Shown: positions 28,032 through 37,081, counted from the stretch's first letter. The stretch is DNA of 38,196 nt from Ectopseudomonas toyotomiensis (GCF_900115695.1 NZ_FOXK01000020.1:1-38196), one strand, 5' to 3'. Program-made: numbers and translations. Notes: generated from the letters alone by a model not told the origin.

Positions 28032-28304
28032 CAGGCCGTTGAAAACGTAGGCGACGACTGCATGGATGCAGGAGGTAGAGCGAAGCAGGAAGCCCGAGCC
28101 GAGGCAGCCAGTGCAATGCCGATGGCGGCCCCGCAAAAGCAGGCGAAAAACGACCTGGGTCGCGCTCGACTTTACGAGCTGTAAATGAGCATCTGATTCG
28201 CTTCGCTCACCCCTTCGGGGCCGCGCTGAAGCGCGTTCAGCCTTCGGCTGTGAGCCTGCTTTTAACGCCGCAATGGCAACGCAGGTAGTTTTTCAACAGC
28301 CTGC
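28031..28304. mobile_element. MITE-like non-autonomous element, 274 bp, TA target duplication
   Basis: Terminal inverted repeats GCAGGCCGTTGAAAA (28031-28045) and, on the other strand, GCAGGCTGTTGAAAA (28290-28304) match at 14 of 15 positions. Direct TA dinucleotides flank it (28029-28030 and 28305-28306). It has no open frame of credible coding. The right third is rich in short hairpins (GAAGCGC/GCGTTC, GCCTTCGGC around 28214-28255). TA duplication fits elements mobilised by IS630- or IS5-type transposases. The remaining space to the OsmC gene (28307-28390) shows nothing else. Confidence 0.7.
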
Positions 28305-28390
28305 TAAGTGCGAACTTGTACGCGTTACCGCCCTCTGAATCAGAACAGGCCGCCAGATCGGTGGCCCCGTTCATACGATGGGAGACGCAT

Positions 28391-28816
28391 ATGAAGAAGA
28401 CAGCTTCGGCCCACTGGCAAGGTGGTATCAAGGACGGCAAAGGCACCATCTCTACCGAAAGCGGCGTCCTCAAGGACTCGCCCTACGGTTTCAACACCCG
28501 CTTCGAGGACAAGCCCGGGACCAACCCCGAAGAGCTGATCGGCGCCGCTCATGCGGGCTGCTTCTCCATGGCGCTGTCCAAGGAGCTGGGCGATGCTGGC
28601 ATGACCGCCGAGAGCATCGACACCAAGGCGCAAGTGACCCTGGAAAAGGTGGAGGGCGGCTTCGAGATCAGCGCCGTGCATCTGACGCTGCGCGCGAAGA
28701 TCCCGGGCGCCGAACGCGCCGCCTTCGAGAAAGCCGTGGAAGCGGCCAAGACCGGCTGCCCGGTATCCAAGGTACTCAACGCCACGATCACCCTGGAAGG
28801 CATACTCGAAGCCTGA
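28391..28816 (+). CDS. OsmC family peroxiredoxin
   Basis: A 141-residue OsmC/Ohr protein that reduces organic hydroperoxides with a pair of cysteines. Both are seen: the peroxidatic one in AAHAGCFSMALSKELG and the resolving one in AAKTGCPVSKVLNATI. A conserved arginine/glutamate pair is likely in FNTRFEDKPGTNPEELIGA. ATG 28391 has GGAG 6 bp upstream. It is monocistronic, behind the MITE-like element, which is 86 bp before the start and may alter its promoter. Confidence 0.92.
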   Translation: MKKTASAHWQGGIKDGKGTISTESGVLKDSPYGFNTRFEDKPGTNPEELIGAAHAGCFSMALSKELGDAGMTAESIDTKAQVTLEKVEGGFEISAVHLTLRAKIPGAERAAFEKAVEAAKTGCPVSKVLNATITLEGILEA

Positions 28817-28874
28817 CCTTGCAACCGCGGCGCGCCCACTGATCAGCGGGTGCGCCGTGCGCATCAGCCCTGGC

Positions 28875-29297
28875 CTAGATGGCCGTCCCGCAACGCAGCA
28901 CTTCGCCACGCGCCAGCACATTACGCTGCTCGTCATACAGCCAGGCCTGCGCCTTCATCAGCTGTTGGCGCGCCTCGATTCGATAGCGCTGACCGGCTGC
29001 GAAGTCGTCGTAGCGCAGGCGAATCTCGCAGGTCATGCGCAATGGCTCACTCTGCATGCCTATCGACCCACCGCTACGCACCTCGAACTGGAAGCGTGTT
29101 TCCAGCTCATGCTGGCCGGGCGTCACCTGAAAGTAGCGGCCATCCGGCCAGCGCTTGCCGTCCAGGCGGTCGGCCATCAGCAGGGTATCGGCGGTGGAAT
29201 ACAACTCGACCCAGGCCTGCTGCGGGTCGGGCTTGGGCAGGGGTGAAGCACAGGCCCCGAGCATCATCAGGGCGGGGGCGAGAAACAGGGCGCGCAT
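28875..29297 (-). CDS. small predicted lipoprotein, function unknown
   Basis: A 140-residue protein with a lipobox (ALMMLGAC, cysteine at about residue 16) followed by a short linker (ASPLPKPDPQQA) and a compact beta-rich domain (WVELYSTADTLLMADRLDGK; ITPGQHELE-like VTPGQHELETRF). GGAGG lies 6 bp before ATG 29297. I do not recognise a named family. It is divergent from the lipoprotein aminopeptidase gene at 29422, and both are probably envelope proteins. Confidence 0.75.
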   Translation of the reverse strand: MRALFLAPALMMLGACASPLPKPDPQQAWVELYSTADTLLMADRLDGKRWPDGRYFQVTPGQHELETRFQFEVRSGGSIGMQSEPLRMTCEIRLRYDDFAAGQRYRIEARQQLMKAQAWLYDEQRNVLARGEVLRCGTAI

Positions 29298-29421
29298 GGC
29301 GACCTCCACGATAGGGTTCAGACACCAGCCTACATCGGGAGGCGGGCAAAACCGAGGCGAAACGGGCCTATTCACACGCACGGGGCTGGAGACAAGCAAC
29401 GCGATCAGCTAGCGTGACGGC

Positions 29422-30483
29422 ATGCCTAACGCCTCTCCTAAAGACCTGCTGCGCCGCTGCGCGGTTCCCCTGCTCGCCCTGCTGCTGGGCGGCTGCTCGA
29501 CCCTCGACTATTACGCCCATCTCGGTCAGGGCCAATGGCAACTGTTGCATGCACGCCAGCCAGTCGAACGCCTGCTCGACGACTCGGCCACCGACCCCGA
29601 TCTGGCCAGGCGCCTGAAGCTGAGCCAGCAGGCGCGGGACTTCGCCAGCGCCAGCCTGCAGTTGCCAGAGAACCGCAGCTATCGCCTCTACGCCGACCTG
29701 GAGCGCCCCTTCGTGGTGTGGAATGTCTTCGCCACGCCAGAGTTCTCCCTCGACCCCGAGCTGCACTGCTTCCCCATCGCCGGTTGCGTCGCCTACCGCG
29801 GCTACTACCAGCAGGGCCGTGCCCGTGGTGCTGCGGCACTGCTGCGCCAGCAGGGCCTGGACACCTACATCGGCGGTGTCGAGGCCTACTCCACCCTGGG
29901 CTGGTTCGATGACCCGCTGCTCAACACCATGCTGCGCTGGAGCGACGAGCGTTTCATCGCGGTGATCTTCCACGAGCTGGCGCACCAGCAGTACTACCTG
30001 CCGGGCGACACGGCCTTCAACGAGTCGTTCGCCACCTTTGTCGAACGCGAGGGGCTGCGTCAGTGGCACGCGGCCCGTGGTGAAACGCCGCCGGCCAGCG
30101 ACGACCGCCAGCGCCAGCAGTTCATCGAGCTGGTGCTGGCCAGCCGTGAACGCCTACAACAGCTCTACGCCAGCGACCTGCCGGTGTCAGACATGCGCGC
30201 CGCCAAACATGCCGAGTTCGAGCGCCTGCGTCGCGACTACCGCGCCTTGCGCCAACGCGAATGGCGTGGCCAGGGGCGTTATGACGCCTGGATCGAAAGC
30301 CCGCTGAACAACGCCAAGCTGCTGCCCTTCGGCCTCTACGACCAATGGGTGCCGGCTTTCGCGGCACTGTTCACGCGCGAGGGCAGGGATTGGCGCGCGT
30401 TCTACGCCGCCGTGGCCGCGCTCGGTCGGCTGCCGGAAGCAAACCGTCGGGCCGCGTTGGAAGGCCTGATGCAAACCAACTAG
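29422..30483 (+). CDS. putative lipoprotein zinc aminopeptidase (Aminopep family)
   Basis: A 353-residue protein with a lipobox (LLALLLGGC, cysteine near residue 25), so outer- or inner-membrane anchored. The zinc-peptidase motif VIFHELAHQQYY is followed by a downstream glutamate in FNESFATFVEREGL, as in gluzincin aminopeptidases. The stretch FVVWNVFATPEFSLDPELHC with PIAGCVAYRGYY is typical of the PF10023-type family of predicted aminopeptidases. Enzyme activity is inferred from motifs. The next gene (DUF1161) starts 63 bp on. Confidence 0.87.
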   Translation: MPNASPKDLLRRCAVPLLALLLGGCSTLDYYAHLGQGQWQLLHARQPVERLLDDSATDPDLARRLKLSQQARDFASASLQLPENRSYRLYADLERPFVVWNVFATPEFSLDPELHCFPIAGCVAYRGYYQQGRARGAAALLRQQGLDTYIGGVEAYSTLGWFDDPLLNTMLRWSDERFIAVIFHELAHQQYYLPGDTAFNESFATFVEREGLRQWHAARGETPPASDDRQRQQFIELVLASRERLQQLYASDLPVSDMRAAKHAEFERLRRDYRALRQREWRGQGRYDAWIESPLNNAKLLPFGLYDQWVPAFAALFTREGRDWRAFYAAVAALGRLPEANRRAALEGLMQTN

Positions 30484-30546
30484 AACTGCAGGGCAAATTG
30501 CCAGTCCAACCTACTCAGGTTTCGCCCAACACCGGAGGTACAAGCG

Positions 30547-30777
30547 ATGCAACGACTGATTCCCGCCCTGGCCCTGATGCTCCTTGCTGGCGGCGCGCTG
30601 GCCGCGCCCAAGCCCTGCGAAGAACTCAAGCAGGAAATCGAAGTGAAGATTCAGGCCAACAACGTGCCCAGCTACACCCTGGAAATCGTGCCAAACGACG
30701 AAGTTCAGGATCAGAGCATGGTCGTCGGCAGCTGCGACGGCGGCACCAAGAAGATCGTCTATCAGCGTAACGGCTGA
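30547..30777 (+). CDS. exported DUF1161 protein
   Basis: A 76-residue exported protein with signal peptide MQRLIPALALMLLAGGALA and the DUF1161 body CEELKQEIEVKIQANNVPSY, containing two cysteines (CEEL, GSCDGG) likely to form a disulfide, and the ending KKIVYQRN. GGAGG lies 8 bp upstream. DUF1161 proteins are small periplasmic proteins of unknown role. Confidence 0.88.
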   Translation: MQRLIPALALMLLAGGALAAPKPCEELKQEIEVKIQANNVPSYTLEIVPNDEVQDQSMVVGSCDGGTKKIVYQRNG

Positions 30778-30797
30778 TCTATCTACAGCTGCTTTTT

Positions 30798-30846
30798 GTA
30801 GGAGCGAGCTCTGCTCGCGAATCTTTCGCAAGCGAGCCCGCTCCTA
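30798..30846. repeat. REP-like inverted repeat
   Basis: TAGGAGCGAGCTCTGCTCGC (30799-30818) is inverted against GCAAGCGAGCCCGCTCCTA (to 30846). It sits between the convergent DUF1161 and HAD genes and can act as a bidirectional terminator. Confidence 0.65.
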
Positions 30847-30851
30847 TGCCC

Positions 30852-31499
30852 TCAGCAGCCGAACGCCCGGTGCATCTGCTCCAGCGTCTCGAAATGAAAG
30901 GCCGGCGCCTCGCCGAGCAACTCCTCACGACTACCGAAGCCATAACCGACCGCCACCGCCTGCAACCCGTTGCTGCGTGCGCCGATCAGGTCATGCTTGC
31001 GGTCGCCGATCATCAGCGCCGAGTCGGGCGCCAGTCGTTCCGAGTCCAGCAGATGCGCCAACAGTTCCACCTTGTTGGTGCGGGTGCCATCCAGCTCGCT
31101 GCCGTAGATGCGTTTGAAGTAGCGGTCGAAGCCGAAGTGCCGGGCAATTTCCTCGGCGAACACCGTCGGTTTGCTGGTCGCGATATACAGCGTCCGCCCC
31201 TGCGCCACCAACCCTTGCAGTAGTGCATCGACCCCATCGAACAGGCGGTTCTCGTACAGCCCGGTGACCTTGAATCGCTCGCGGTAATGATTCACCGCCT
31301 GCCAGCCGGTGGCCTCGTCCAGCGCGTAGGTCGCCATGAAGCACTGCAACAGGGGCGGGCCGATGAAGTGCTCCAGCGCGGCCAGGTCTGGCTCATCAAT
31401 ACCCAGCTTGGCCAGGGCGTACTGCACCGAACGGGTAATGCCCTCACGCGGGTCGGTCAGGGTGCCGTCGAGGTCGAAGAGGATGGTGGAGTGATGCAT
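30852..31499 (-). CDS. HAD family hydrolase (phosphoglycolate phosphatase-like)
   Basis: A 215-residue HAD phosphatase: motif I LFDLDGTLTDP (nucleophile D9), motif II YIATSKP, a lysine in the region of GTRTNKVELL, and motif IV MIGDRKHDLIGA. The cap and size match the Gph/PpaX subgroup. The ribosome site before ATG 31499 is weak. The substrate could be phosphoglycolate, a nucleotide or a small sugar phosphate. Confidence 0.88.
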   Translation of the reverse strand: MHHSTILFDLDGTLTDPREGITRSVQYALAKLGIDEPDLAALEHFIGPPLLQCFMATYALDEATGWQAVNHYRERFKVTGLYENRLFDGVDALLQGLVAQGRTLYIATSKPTVFAEEIARHFGFDRYFKRIYGSELDGTRTNKVELLAHLLDSERLAPDSALMIGDRKHDLIGARSNGLQAVAVGYGFGSREELLGEAPAFHFETLEQMHRAFGC

Positions 31500-31572
31500 G
31501 GCGGGGCCTGTTCAGGATCGGAACGGTGGCCAAGGATACAAGATTCCCTCGACCGGATAGGCAGATCCAGAC

Positions 31573-32073
31573 TCACTCATCCAGCGCGCGAAACATCACA
31601 TGGCAATCCACCAACCCATGCTGGGCGTGGCGGTATGCCTTGGGCAAGGTGCCGACGATGGCGAAACCGTGCTTCTGCCATAGCGCCACGGCCACCGTAT
31701 TGGTCGCCACCACACTATTGAATTGCATGGCGCTGAAACCCAGCTCGCGCGCCACCTGCAGCGAATGGGCGCAGAGCCGGCTGGCCACACCCTTACCCCG
31801 TGCGGCCGGAGCGGTCATATAGCCGCAGTTGCACACGTGATCGCCGGGGCCGGCGGCGTTGGCCTTGATGTAGTAGGTGCCGAGGATCTGCCCACCTTCT
31901 TCGGCGACGAAGGTGGCGCGCGGCAGTTCGACCCAGGTTTTCCAGGCCGTTTCACGATCCATGTTCGGATCGAAGGCGTAGGTTTCCTGCGCCTGCACTA
32001 CGTCACGGATGATCGGCCAGACCTGATCGAAATCGGCCGCCTCGATGGGGCGGATGATCAGTTCATCGCTCAC
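31573..32073 (-). CDS. GNAT family N-acetyltransferase
   Basis: A 166-residue GNAT acetyltransferase. The acetyl-CoA site reads GYMTAPAARGKGVASRLCAH, with the R-x-x-G-x-G/A turn, followed by GFSAMQFNSVVATNTVAVAL and KHGFAIVGTLPKAYRH. It overlaps the gamma-carbonic anhydrase gene by 4 bp (ATGA, 32070-32073) and is co-translated with it. Substrate unknown. Confidence 0.9.
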   Translation of the reverse strand: MSDELIIRPIEAADFDQVWPIIRDVVQAQETYAFDPNMDRETAWKTWVELPRATFVAEEGGQILGTYYIKANAAGPGDHVCNCGYMTAPAARGKGVASRLCAHSLQVARELGFSAMQFNSVVATNTVAVALWQKHGFAIVGTLPKAYRHAQHGLVDCHVMFRALDE

Positions 32074-32612
32074 TGGTCATACCCCTCGGCCAGATGCTGG
32101 TCCTTGAGCTTCACGTAGTTGCCGGCCGTATAGCTGAAGAAGTTGCGCTCCTTGTCGGTCAGCGGGCGCGCCTGTTTCACCGGGCTGCCGACGTACAGGT
32201 AGCCGCTTTCCAGGCGTTTGCCCGGCGGCACCAGGGAGCCTGCGCCGATGATCACTTCGTCCTCGACCACCGCGCCGTCCATGACGATGCTGCCCATGCC
32301 GACCAGAATCCGGTTGCCCAGGGTGCAGCCGTGCAGGGTGACCTTGTGCCCGACTGTCACTTCGTCACCGATGATCAGCGGGTAGCCATCGGGGTTGAAC
32401 GGCCCGGCGTGGGTGATGTGCAGCACACTGCCGTCCTGCACGCTGGTGCGCGCGCCGATGCGGATGCGGTGCATGTCACCGCGAATCACGGTCATCGGCC
32501 AGACCGAGCTGTCCTCGCCCAGTTCGACGTCGCCGATGACCACGGCAGAAGCGTCGATGAATACGCGCTCGCCCAGTTGTGGAATGTGCTGCTGGTATTT
32601 GCGAATCGCCAC
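32070..32612 (-). CDS. gamma-carbonic anhydrase-like hexapeptide protein
   Basis: A 180-residue left-handed beta-helix protein of the gamma-carbonic anhydrase (YrdA/PaaY) family. Zinc ligand histidines are in VLHITH and in TVGHKVTLHGC. Hexapeptide repeats (VFIDASAVVIGDVELGEDSS, MGSIVMDGAVVEDEVIIGAG) form the coil and trimers are expected. GTG 32612 with AGGAG 8 bp upstream is chosen; the upstream ATG 32666 lacks such a site. It is first of a two-gene operon with the GNAT gene. Confidence 0.9.
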   Translation of the reverse strand: MAIRKYQQHIPQLGERVFIDASAVVIGDVELGEDSSVWPMTVIRGDMHRIRIGARTSVQDGSVLHITHAGPFNPDGYPLIIGDEVTVGHKVTLHGCTLGNRILVGMGSIVMDGAVVEDEVIIGAGSLVPPGKRLESGYLYVGSPVKQARPLTDKERNFFSYTAGNYVKLKDQHLAEGYDQ

Positions 32613-32743
32613 GATAGAAGCTCCTGAGCTGCGGGAAAGCTTGATTCTAATTAAGATCACCCCCATGTCGGTTGTTATCGCGCCAGAAAGCTCTGTGCCG
32701 TCTGCGCAGCAACCCTACATTCATTCGCCACAGGTGCCTCGTC

Positions 32744-34792
32744 GTGACCGCGAACAACCCCCTGCTGCAAGACTTCGACCTGCCGCCCTACTCGCAGATC
32801 AAACCGGAACACGTCGAGCCCGCCGTCGACCAGATCCTGGCAGACAGCCGCGCTGCCATCGCCAAACTGCTCGAACAACAGCAGGCCAATCCGAGCTGGG
32901 ACGGCCTGGTGCTGGCGCTGGACGAACTGGGCGCGCGCCTGGGCCGCGCCTGGAGCCCGGTGAGCCACCTCAACGCCGTGTGCAACAGCCCCGAGCTGCG
33001 CGCCGCCTACGAGGCCTGCCTGCCCAAGCTGTCCGAGTACTGGACCGAAATGGGCCAGAACAAGCCGCTGTTCGAGGCCTATGACGCGCTGGCCAAGAGC
33101 CCGGCTGCGGCCGATTTCGACGTGGCGCAGAAGACCATTCTCGAACACGCCCTGCGTGATTTCCGCCTGTCCGGCATCGATCTGCCGGCCGAGCAACAGA
33201 AGCGCTATGGCGAAATCCAGATGCGCCTGTCCGAGCTGACCAGCAAGTTCTCCAACCAGTTGCTCGACGCCACCCAGGCCTGGACCAAGCAGGTCACCGA
33301 CGAAGCCCTGCTCGGCGGCCTGACCGACTCGGCCAAGGCGCAGATGAAGCAGGCCGCCGAAGCCAAGGGCCTGGACGGCTGGCTGATCACCCTGGAATTC
33401 CCCAGCTACTACGCAGTGATGACCTACGCCGACGACCGCGCTCTGCGCGAAGAGGTCTACGCCGCCTACTGCACCCGCGCCTCCGACCAGGGGCCGAACG
33501 CCGGGCAGAACGACAACGGCCCGCTGATGAGCGAGATTCTCGACCTGCGCCAGGAGCTGGCGCGCCTGCTCGGTTTCGCCAATTACAGCGAGCTGAGCCT
33601 GGCCAGCAAGATGGCCGAGAACACCGACCAGGTGCTGAGCTTTCTGCGCGATCTGGCCGTACGCAGCAAACCCTTCGCCGAGCAGGATCTGGCCGAACTC
33701 AAGGCTTTCGCCGCCGAGCAGGGCCTGAATGACCTGCAAAGCTGGGACGTCGGCTACTACAGCGAGAAGCTGCGCCAGCAACGCTACAGCATCTCCCAGG
33801 AAGAAGTGCGCGCCTGGTTCCCGGTGGACAAGGTGCTCACCGGCCTGTTCGCCATCGTGCAGAAGCTCTACGGCATCGAGATTCGTGAGCTGAAAGATTT
33901 CGACACCTGGCACCCGGACGTGCGCCTGTTCGAGATCAGCGAGAACGGTCAGCACGTCGGACGCTTCTTCTTCGACCTCTACGCCCGCGCCAACAAGCGC
34001 GGCGGTGCCTGGATGGATGGCGCCCGCGACAAGCGCCGCGACGCCCAGGGCAAGCTGATCGCCCCGGTGGCCAACCTGGTGTGCAACTTCACCCCGCCGG
34101 TCGGCGGCAAGCCGGCGCTGCTGACCCACGACGAGGTCACCACCCTGTTCCACGAGTTCGGCCACGGCCTGCACCACCTGCTGACCCGCGTCGAGCACGC
34201 CGGCGCCTCGGGCATCAACGGTGTGGCCTGGGATGCAGTCGAGCTGCCCAGCCAGTTCATGGAGAACTGGTGCTGGGAGCCGGAAGGCCTGGCGCTGATC
34301 TCCGGCCATTTCGAGACCGGCGAGGCGCTGCCACAGGCCGTGCTGGACAAGATGCTGGCGGCGAAGAACTTCCAGTCCGGGCTGATGATGGTGCGCCAGC
34401 TGGAGTTCTCCCTGTTCGACTTCGAGCTGCACGCCAGCCACGGCGACGGCCGCAGCGTGCTGGACGTGCTCGAAGGCGTGCGCGCCGAGGTCTCGGTGCT
34501 GCGTCCGCCGGCCTACAACCGCTTCGCCAACGGCTTCGCGCACATCTTCGCCGGCGGCTATGCGGCCGGTTACTACAGCTACAAGTGGGCCGAAGTGCTC
34601 AGCGCCGATGCCTTCTCCAAGTTCGAGGAAGAAGGGGTGTTCAACGCCGATACCGGCCGTGCCTTCCGCGAAGCGATCCTCGCCCGCGGCGGCTCGCAGG
34701 AACCGATGGTGCTGTTCGTCGACTTCCGCGGCCGCGAGCCGAGCATCGACGCCCTGCTGCGCCACCTCGGCCTGAACCAGGAGGCCGCATGA
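32744..34792 (+). CDS. prlC: oligopeptidase A
   Basis: A 682-residue M3 family zinc metallopeptidase of the cytoplasm that degrades oligopeptides and cleaved signal peptides. The motif FHEFGHGLHHLLTRVEHAGA holds HExxH, and the third ligand glutamate is near QFMENWCWEPEGL. The start NNPLLQDFDLPPYSQIKPEH is that of PrlC. GTG 32744 follows AGGTG; the open frame extends further upstream without similarity. Its stop overlaps the YheV gene start (ATGA, 34789-34792). Confidence 0.95.
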   Translation: MTANNPLLQDFDLPPYSQIKPEHVEPAVDQILADSRAAIAKLLEQQQANPSWDGLVLALDELGARLGRAWSPVSHLNAVCNSPELRAAYEACLPKLSEYWTEMGQNKPLFEAYDALAKSPAAADFDVAQKTILEHALRDFRLSGIDLPAEQQKRYGEIQMRLSELTSKFSNQLLDATQAWTKQVTDEALLGGLTDSAKAQMKQAAEAKGLDGWLITLEFPSYYAVMTYADDRALREEVYAAYCTRASDQGPNAGQNDNGPLMSEILDLRQELARLLGFANYSELSLASKMAENTDQVLSFLRDLAVRSKPFAEQDLAELKAFAAEQGLNDLQSWDVGYYSEKLRQQRYSISQEEVRAWFPVDKVLTGLFAIVQKLYGIEIRELKDFDTWHPDVRLFEISENGQHVGRFFFDLYARANKRGGAWMDGARDKRRDAQGKLIAPVANLVCNFTPPVGGKPALLTHDEVTTLFHEFGHGLHHLLTRVEHAGASGINGVAWDAVELPSQFMENWCWEPEGLALISGHFETGEALPQAVLDKMLAAKNFQSGLMMVRQLEFSLFDFELHASHGDGRSVLDVLEGVRAEVSVLRPPAYNRFANGFAHIFAGGYAAGYYSYKWAEVLSADAFSKFEEEGVFNADTGRAFREAILARGGSQEPMVLFVDFRGREPSIDALLRHLGLNQEAA

Positions 34793-35076
34793 GCGATGCG
34801 CCTGTGAACAGTACACCCAAGCGCTTCATCGCCGGCGCCGTGTGCCCGGCGTGCAGCGAGACCGACAGCATCAAGATGTGGAACGTCGACGGCGTGCCGC
34901 ACCGTGAATGCGTCAAGTGCGGCTATGCCGACACCCTCGACGCACGCGGCAATTCGGTGCCCAAGGAGATCCCCACGCGGGTCAATGTCAGCGGCCTCAA
35001 GCCCAAGGCGGCCGACCCCAATGTGCAGGCTGTGCAGTTCTTCCCCAATCCGAAGCTGAAGAAGCCGAGCGAGTGA
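34789..35076 (+). CDS. yheV: YheV family zinc-ribbon protein
   Basis: A 95-residue protein with four cysteines in two pairs, VCPACSETD and HRECVKCGYAD, forming a zinc ribbon. The C-terminal tail (VQAVQFFPNPKL) is the usual family ending. It overlaps prlC by 4 bp, the standard arrangement in Pseudomonas. Function unknown. Confidence 0.9.
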   Translation: MSDAPVNSTPKRFIAGAVCPACSETDSIKMWNVDGVPHRECVKCGYADTLDARGNSVPKEIPTRVNVSGLKPKAADPNVQAVQFFPNPKLKKPSE

Positions 35077-35089
35077 TTCGTAGGGAGGG

Positions 35090-35185
35090 TTAGCGGCGCG
35101 GACCGTCGATCTCGCAAGCGCCGGTAAAGGTGGCGCGCTCGGATGGCCGCGCCCCACGTAACCCACCAGGCGATGGATCGTGTTG
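35090..35185. repeat. possible degenerate REP-like unit
   Basis: GGTTAGCGGCGCG near 35090-35102 and GTAACCC near 35158-35165 resemble the arms of the common Pseudomonas repeat that pairs GGTTA with TAACC around a GC-rich centre. The symmetry is imperfect. Otherwise the 145-bp interval before the AraC gene holds nothing. Confidence 0.35.
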
Positions 35186-35221
35186 CTCCGATGATGCAGG
35201 AGAGCTGCACCCACCTCGACC

Positions 35222-36013
35222 TTACTCGCGGAAAAACTCCCCTGGTGTTGCGCCGAACTGGCGACGAAAGGCGGCGATAAAGGCCGATAGCGAGTCATAG
35301 CCGCAGGCCAGCGCTACGTCGGTGACGCGCTCGCCCTGCTCCAGCGGACTCAGTGCATCGAGCAGGCGCTGTCGCTGGCGCCAGACGCGAAAACTCAGAC
35401 CCGTCTCACGCAGGAACAGCCGGCTCAGGGTCTTTTCCGAAACCCCCAGGCGCTCGCCCCATTCGGCCAGGCCAAGCTGGCGCAGCGTCGCATCCTCCAG
35501 CCCCTGACACACCTCGCGCAGCCGCGCGTCTTGCGGCAGCGGCAACATCAACGCCACCTCTGGCGCAGCACGCAGTTCGTCCAGCAACACTGCCGCCAAT
35601 CTACCCGGCGCGCCCTGCTCGTCGTATTCGGCCGGCAACGCACTGAAACCGCGAATCAGCTCGCGCAGCAGCGGGCTGACCGCCAGCACCCGGCACTCGG
35701 CCGGCCCCCAGGGCACCGCGCTGCCGTCGATGTACAGGCTGCGCATCTCGGTGCGTGGAGAGCTGAAGACCTGATGTTCAACACCCGCCGGCACCCACAC
35801 CGCGCGCTGCGGCGGGGCGACGAAACGTGCCCCAGCGGTCTGCACCTCGAGCACCCCGGCGATGGCGTAGGACAGCTGCACCCAGGGGTGGGTATGACGG
35901 AACGTCAGCGCACGGTTGGTCAGCGACTCGACCCGGCCATAGAGCGGCCGAGGCAGGCTGGGCAACTCGGGCAGGCTGCGATGCAGGGTAGCGGGATGTC
36001 TGTTTGACGACAC
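35222..36013 (-). CDS. AraC family regulator (cupin N-domain)
   Basis: A 263-residue AraC regulator. An N-terminal cupin-like effector domain (RHTHPWVQLSYAIAGVLEV; PPQRAVWVPAGVEHQVFS) precedes a C-terminal double helix-turn-helix (GERLGVSEKTLSRLFLRETG and ACGYDSLSAFIAAFRRQFG). GTG 36013 gives a normal length. A longer frame extends to 36844, but it runs antisense through the permease gene and is glutamine-rich, non-homologous sequence. It is divergent from the symporter-type gene (81 bp) and may regulate it. Confidence 0.8.
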   Translation of the reverse strand: MSSNRHPATLHRSLPELPSLPRPLYGRVESLTNRALTFRHTHPWVQLSYAIAGVLEVQTAGARFVAPPQRAVWVPAGVEHQVFSSPRTEMRSLYIDGSAVPWGPAECRVLAVSPLLRELIRGFSALPAEYDEQGAPGRLAAVLLDELRAAPEVALMLPLPQDARLREVCQGLEDATLRQLGLAEWGERLGVSEKTLSRLFLRETGLSFRVWRQRQRLLDALSPLEQGERVTDVALACGYDSLSAFIAAFRRQFGATPGEFFRE

Positions 36014-36094
36014 TTGCTGGCTCTTTAGCGTTAGCCGGAAATTTTCAGCGACGATAGTCTGGCCCCCTCCTGTATCGCAAGTCCGAGATTCGCC

Positions 36095-37081
36095 ATGTTC
36101 CTGCGCCGCCTGCTGCCCGACAATTTCACCCTGACCCTGCTCGCCGTTGTGCTCGCCGCCACGCTGCTGCCCGCCAGCGGCCAGGTCGCGACGATCTTCG
36201 AGTGGATCACCAACCTGGCCATCGCCCTGCTGTTCTTCATGCACGGCGCCAAGCTGTCGCGGCAGGCGATTCTTGCCGGTGCCGGGCACTGGCGTCTGCA
36301 CCTGCTGGTGTTCGCCTGCACCTTCATCCTCTTTCCGCTGCTCGGCCTGGCGCTCAGGCCGGCACTTGAGCCGCTGCTGGGCAAAGAACTGTACCTGGGC
36401 ATGCTCTACTTGTGCGCCCTGCCGGCCACGGTGCAGTCGGCTATCGCCTTCACCTCGCTGGCGCGCGGCAACATCCCGGCGGCGATATGCAGCGCGGCGG
36501 CCTCCAGCCTGCTCGGTATCTTCGTCACCCCACTGCTGGTGGCCTTGCTGATGGGCGTGCAGGGCGACAACGGTTCGACCCTCGATGCCATCGGCAAAAT
36601 CAGTCTGCAGTTGCTGCTGCCCTTCGTTCTCGGCCAGATCGCTCAGCGCTGGATCGGCGGTTGGGTCAACCAGAACAAGAGCTGGCTGAAATACGTCGAT
36701 CAGAGCTCGATCCTGCTGGTGGTTTACACCGCCTTCAGCGCCGCCGTGATCGGCGGCCTGTGGCAGCAGGTACCGCTGACCACCCTGCTGCTGGTGATTG
36801 CCGCCTGCTGCGTGTTGTTGGCACTGGCCCTGGTGCTGACCCACCTGCTGGGCAAATGGTTGGGCTTCAGCCTGGAAGACCGCATCACCATCCTCTTCTG
36901 CGGCTCGAAGAAAAGCCTGGCCACCGGCGTGCCGATGGCCCAGGTGCTATTCGCCGGTAGCGCCATCGGCGTACTGATCCTGCCGCTGATGCTGTTCCAC
37001 CAGATCCAGCTGATGGTCTGCGCGGTGCTGGCGCAGCGTTATGCCAAGCGCGAGGAAGCGCCGCAGATCGCGACCGTTTGA
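36095..37081 (+). CDS. bile acid:sodium symporter family permease
   Basis: A 328-residue inner-membrane protein with about ten helices, of the BASS-related (PF13593-type) group. Signatures are ITNLAIALLFFMHGAKLSRQ, LCALPATVQSAIAFTSLARG near the crossover region, and LFCGSKKSLATGVPMAQVLF in the second half. Bacterial members carry organic anions and not usually bile acids. It is divergent from an AraC gene. Confidence 0.87.
   Translation: MFLRRLLPDNFTLTLLAVVLAATLLPASGQVATIFEWITNLAIALLFFMHGAKLSRQAILAGAGHWRLHLLVFACTFILFPLLGLALRPALEPLLGKELYLGMLYLCALPATVQSAIAFTSLARGNIPAAICSAAASSLLGIFVTPLLVALLMGVQGDNGSTLDAIGKISLQLLLPFVLGQIAQRWIGGWVNQNKSWLKYVDQSSILLVVYTAFSAAVIGGLWQQVPLTTLLLVIAACCVLLALALVLTHLLGKWLGFSLEDRITILFCGSKKSLATGVPMAQVLFAGSAIGVLILPLMLFHQIQLMVCAVLAQRYAKREEAPQIATV

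Noticed and set aside
28031..28304. A small RNA gene or decayed IS with a transposase remnant
   Set aside because: No transposase-like codons in any frame; terminal repeats plus TA duplication are better explained by a non-autonomous element.
32675..34816. Minus-strand reading frame of 713 residues opposite prlC
   Set aside because: Antisense shadow; prlC on the plus strand has the HExxH motif and full-length similarity.
36014..36844. Upstream extension of the AraC gene to a 540-residue frame
   Set aside because: The extra part is antisense to the symporter-type gene and has glutamine/glycine-rich shadow composition; the AraC family starts near 36013.
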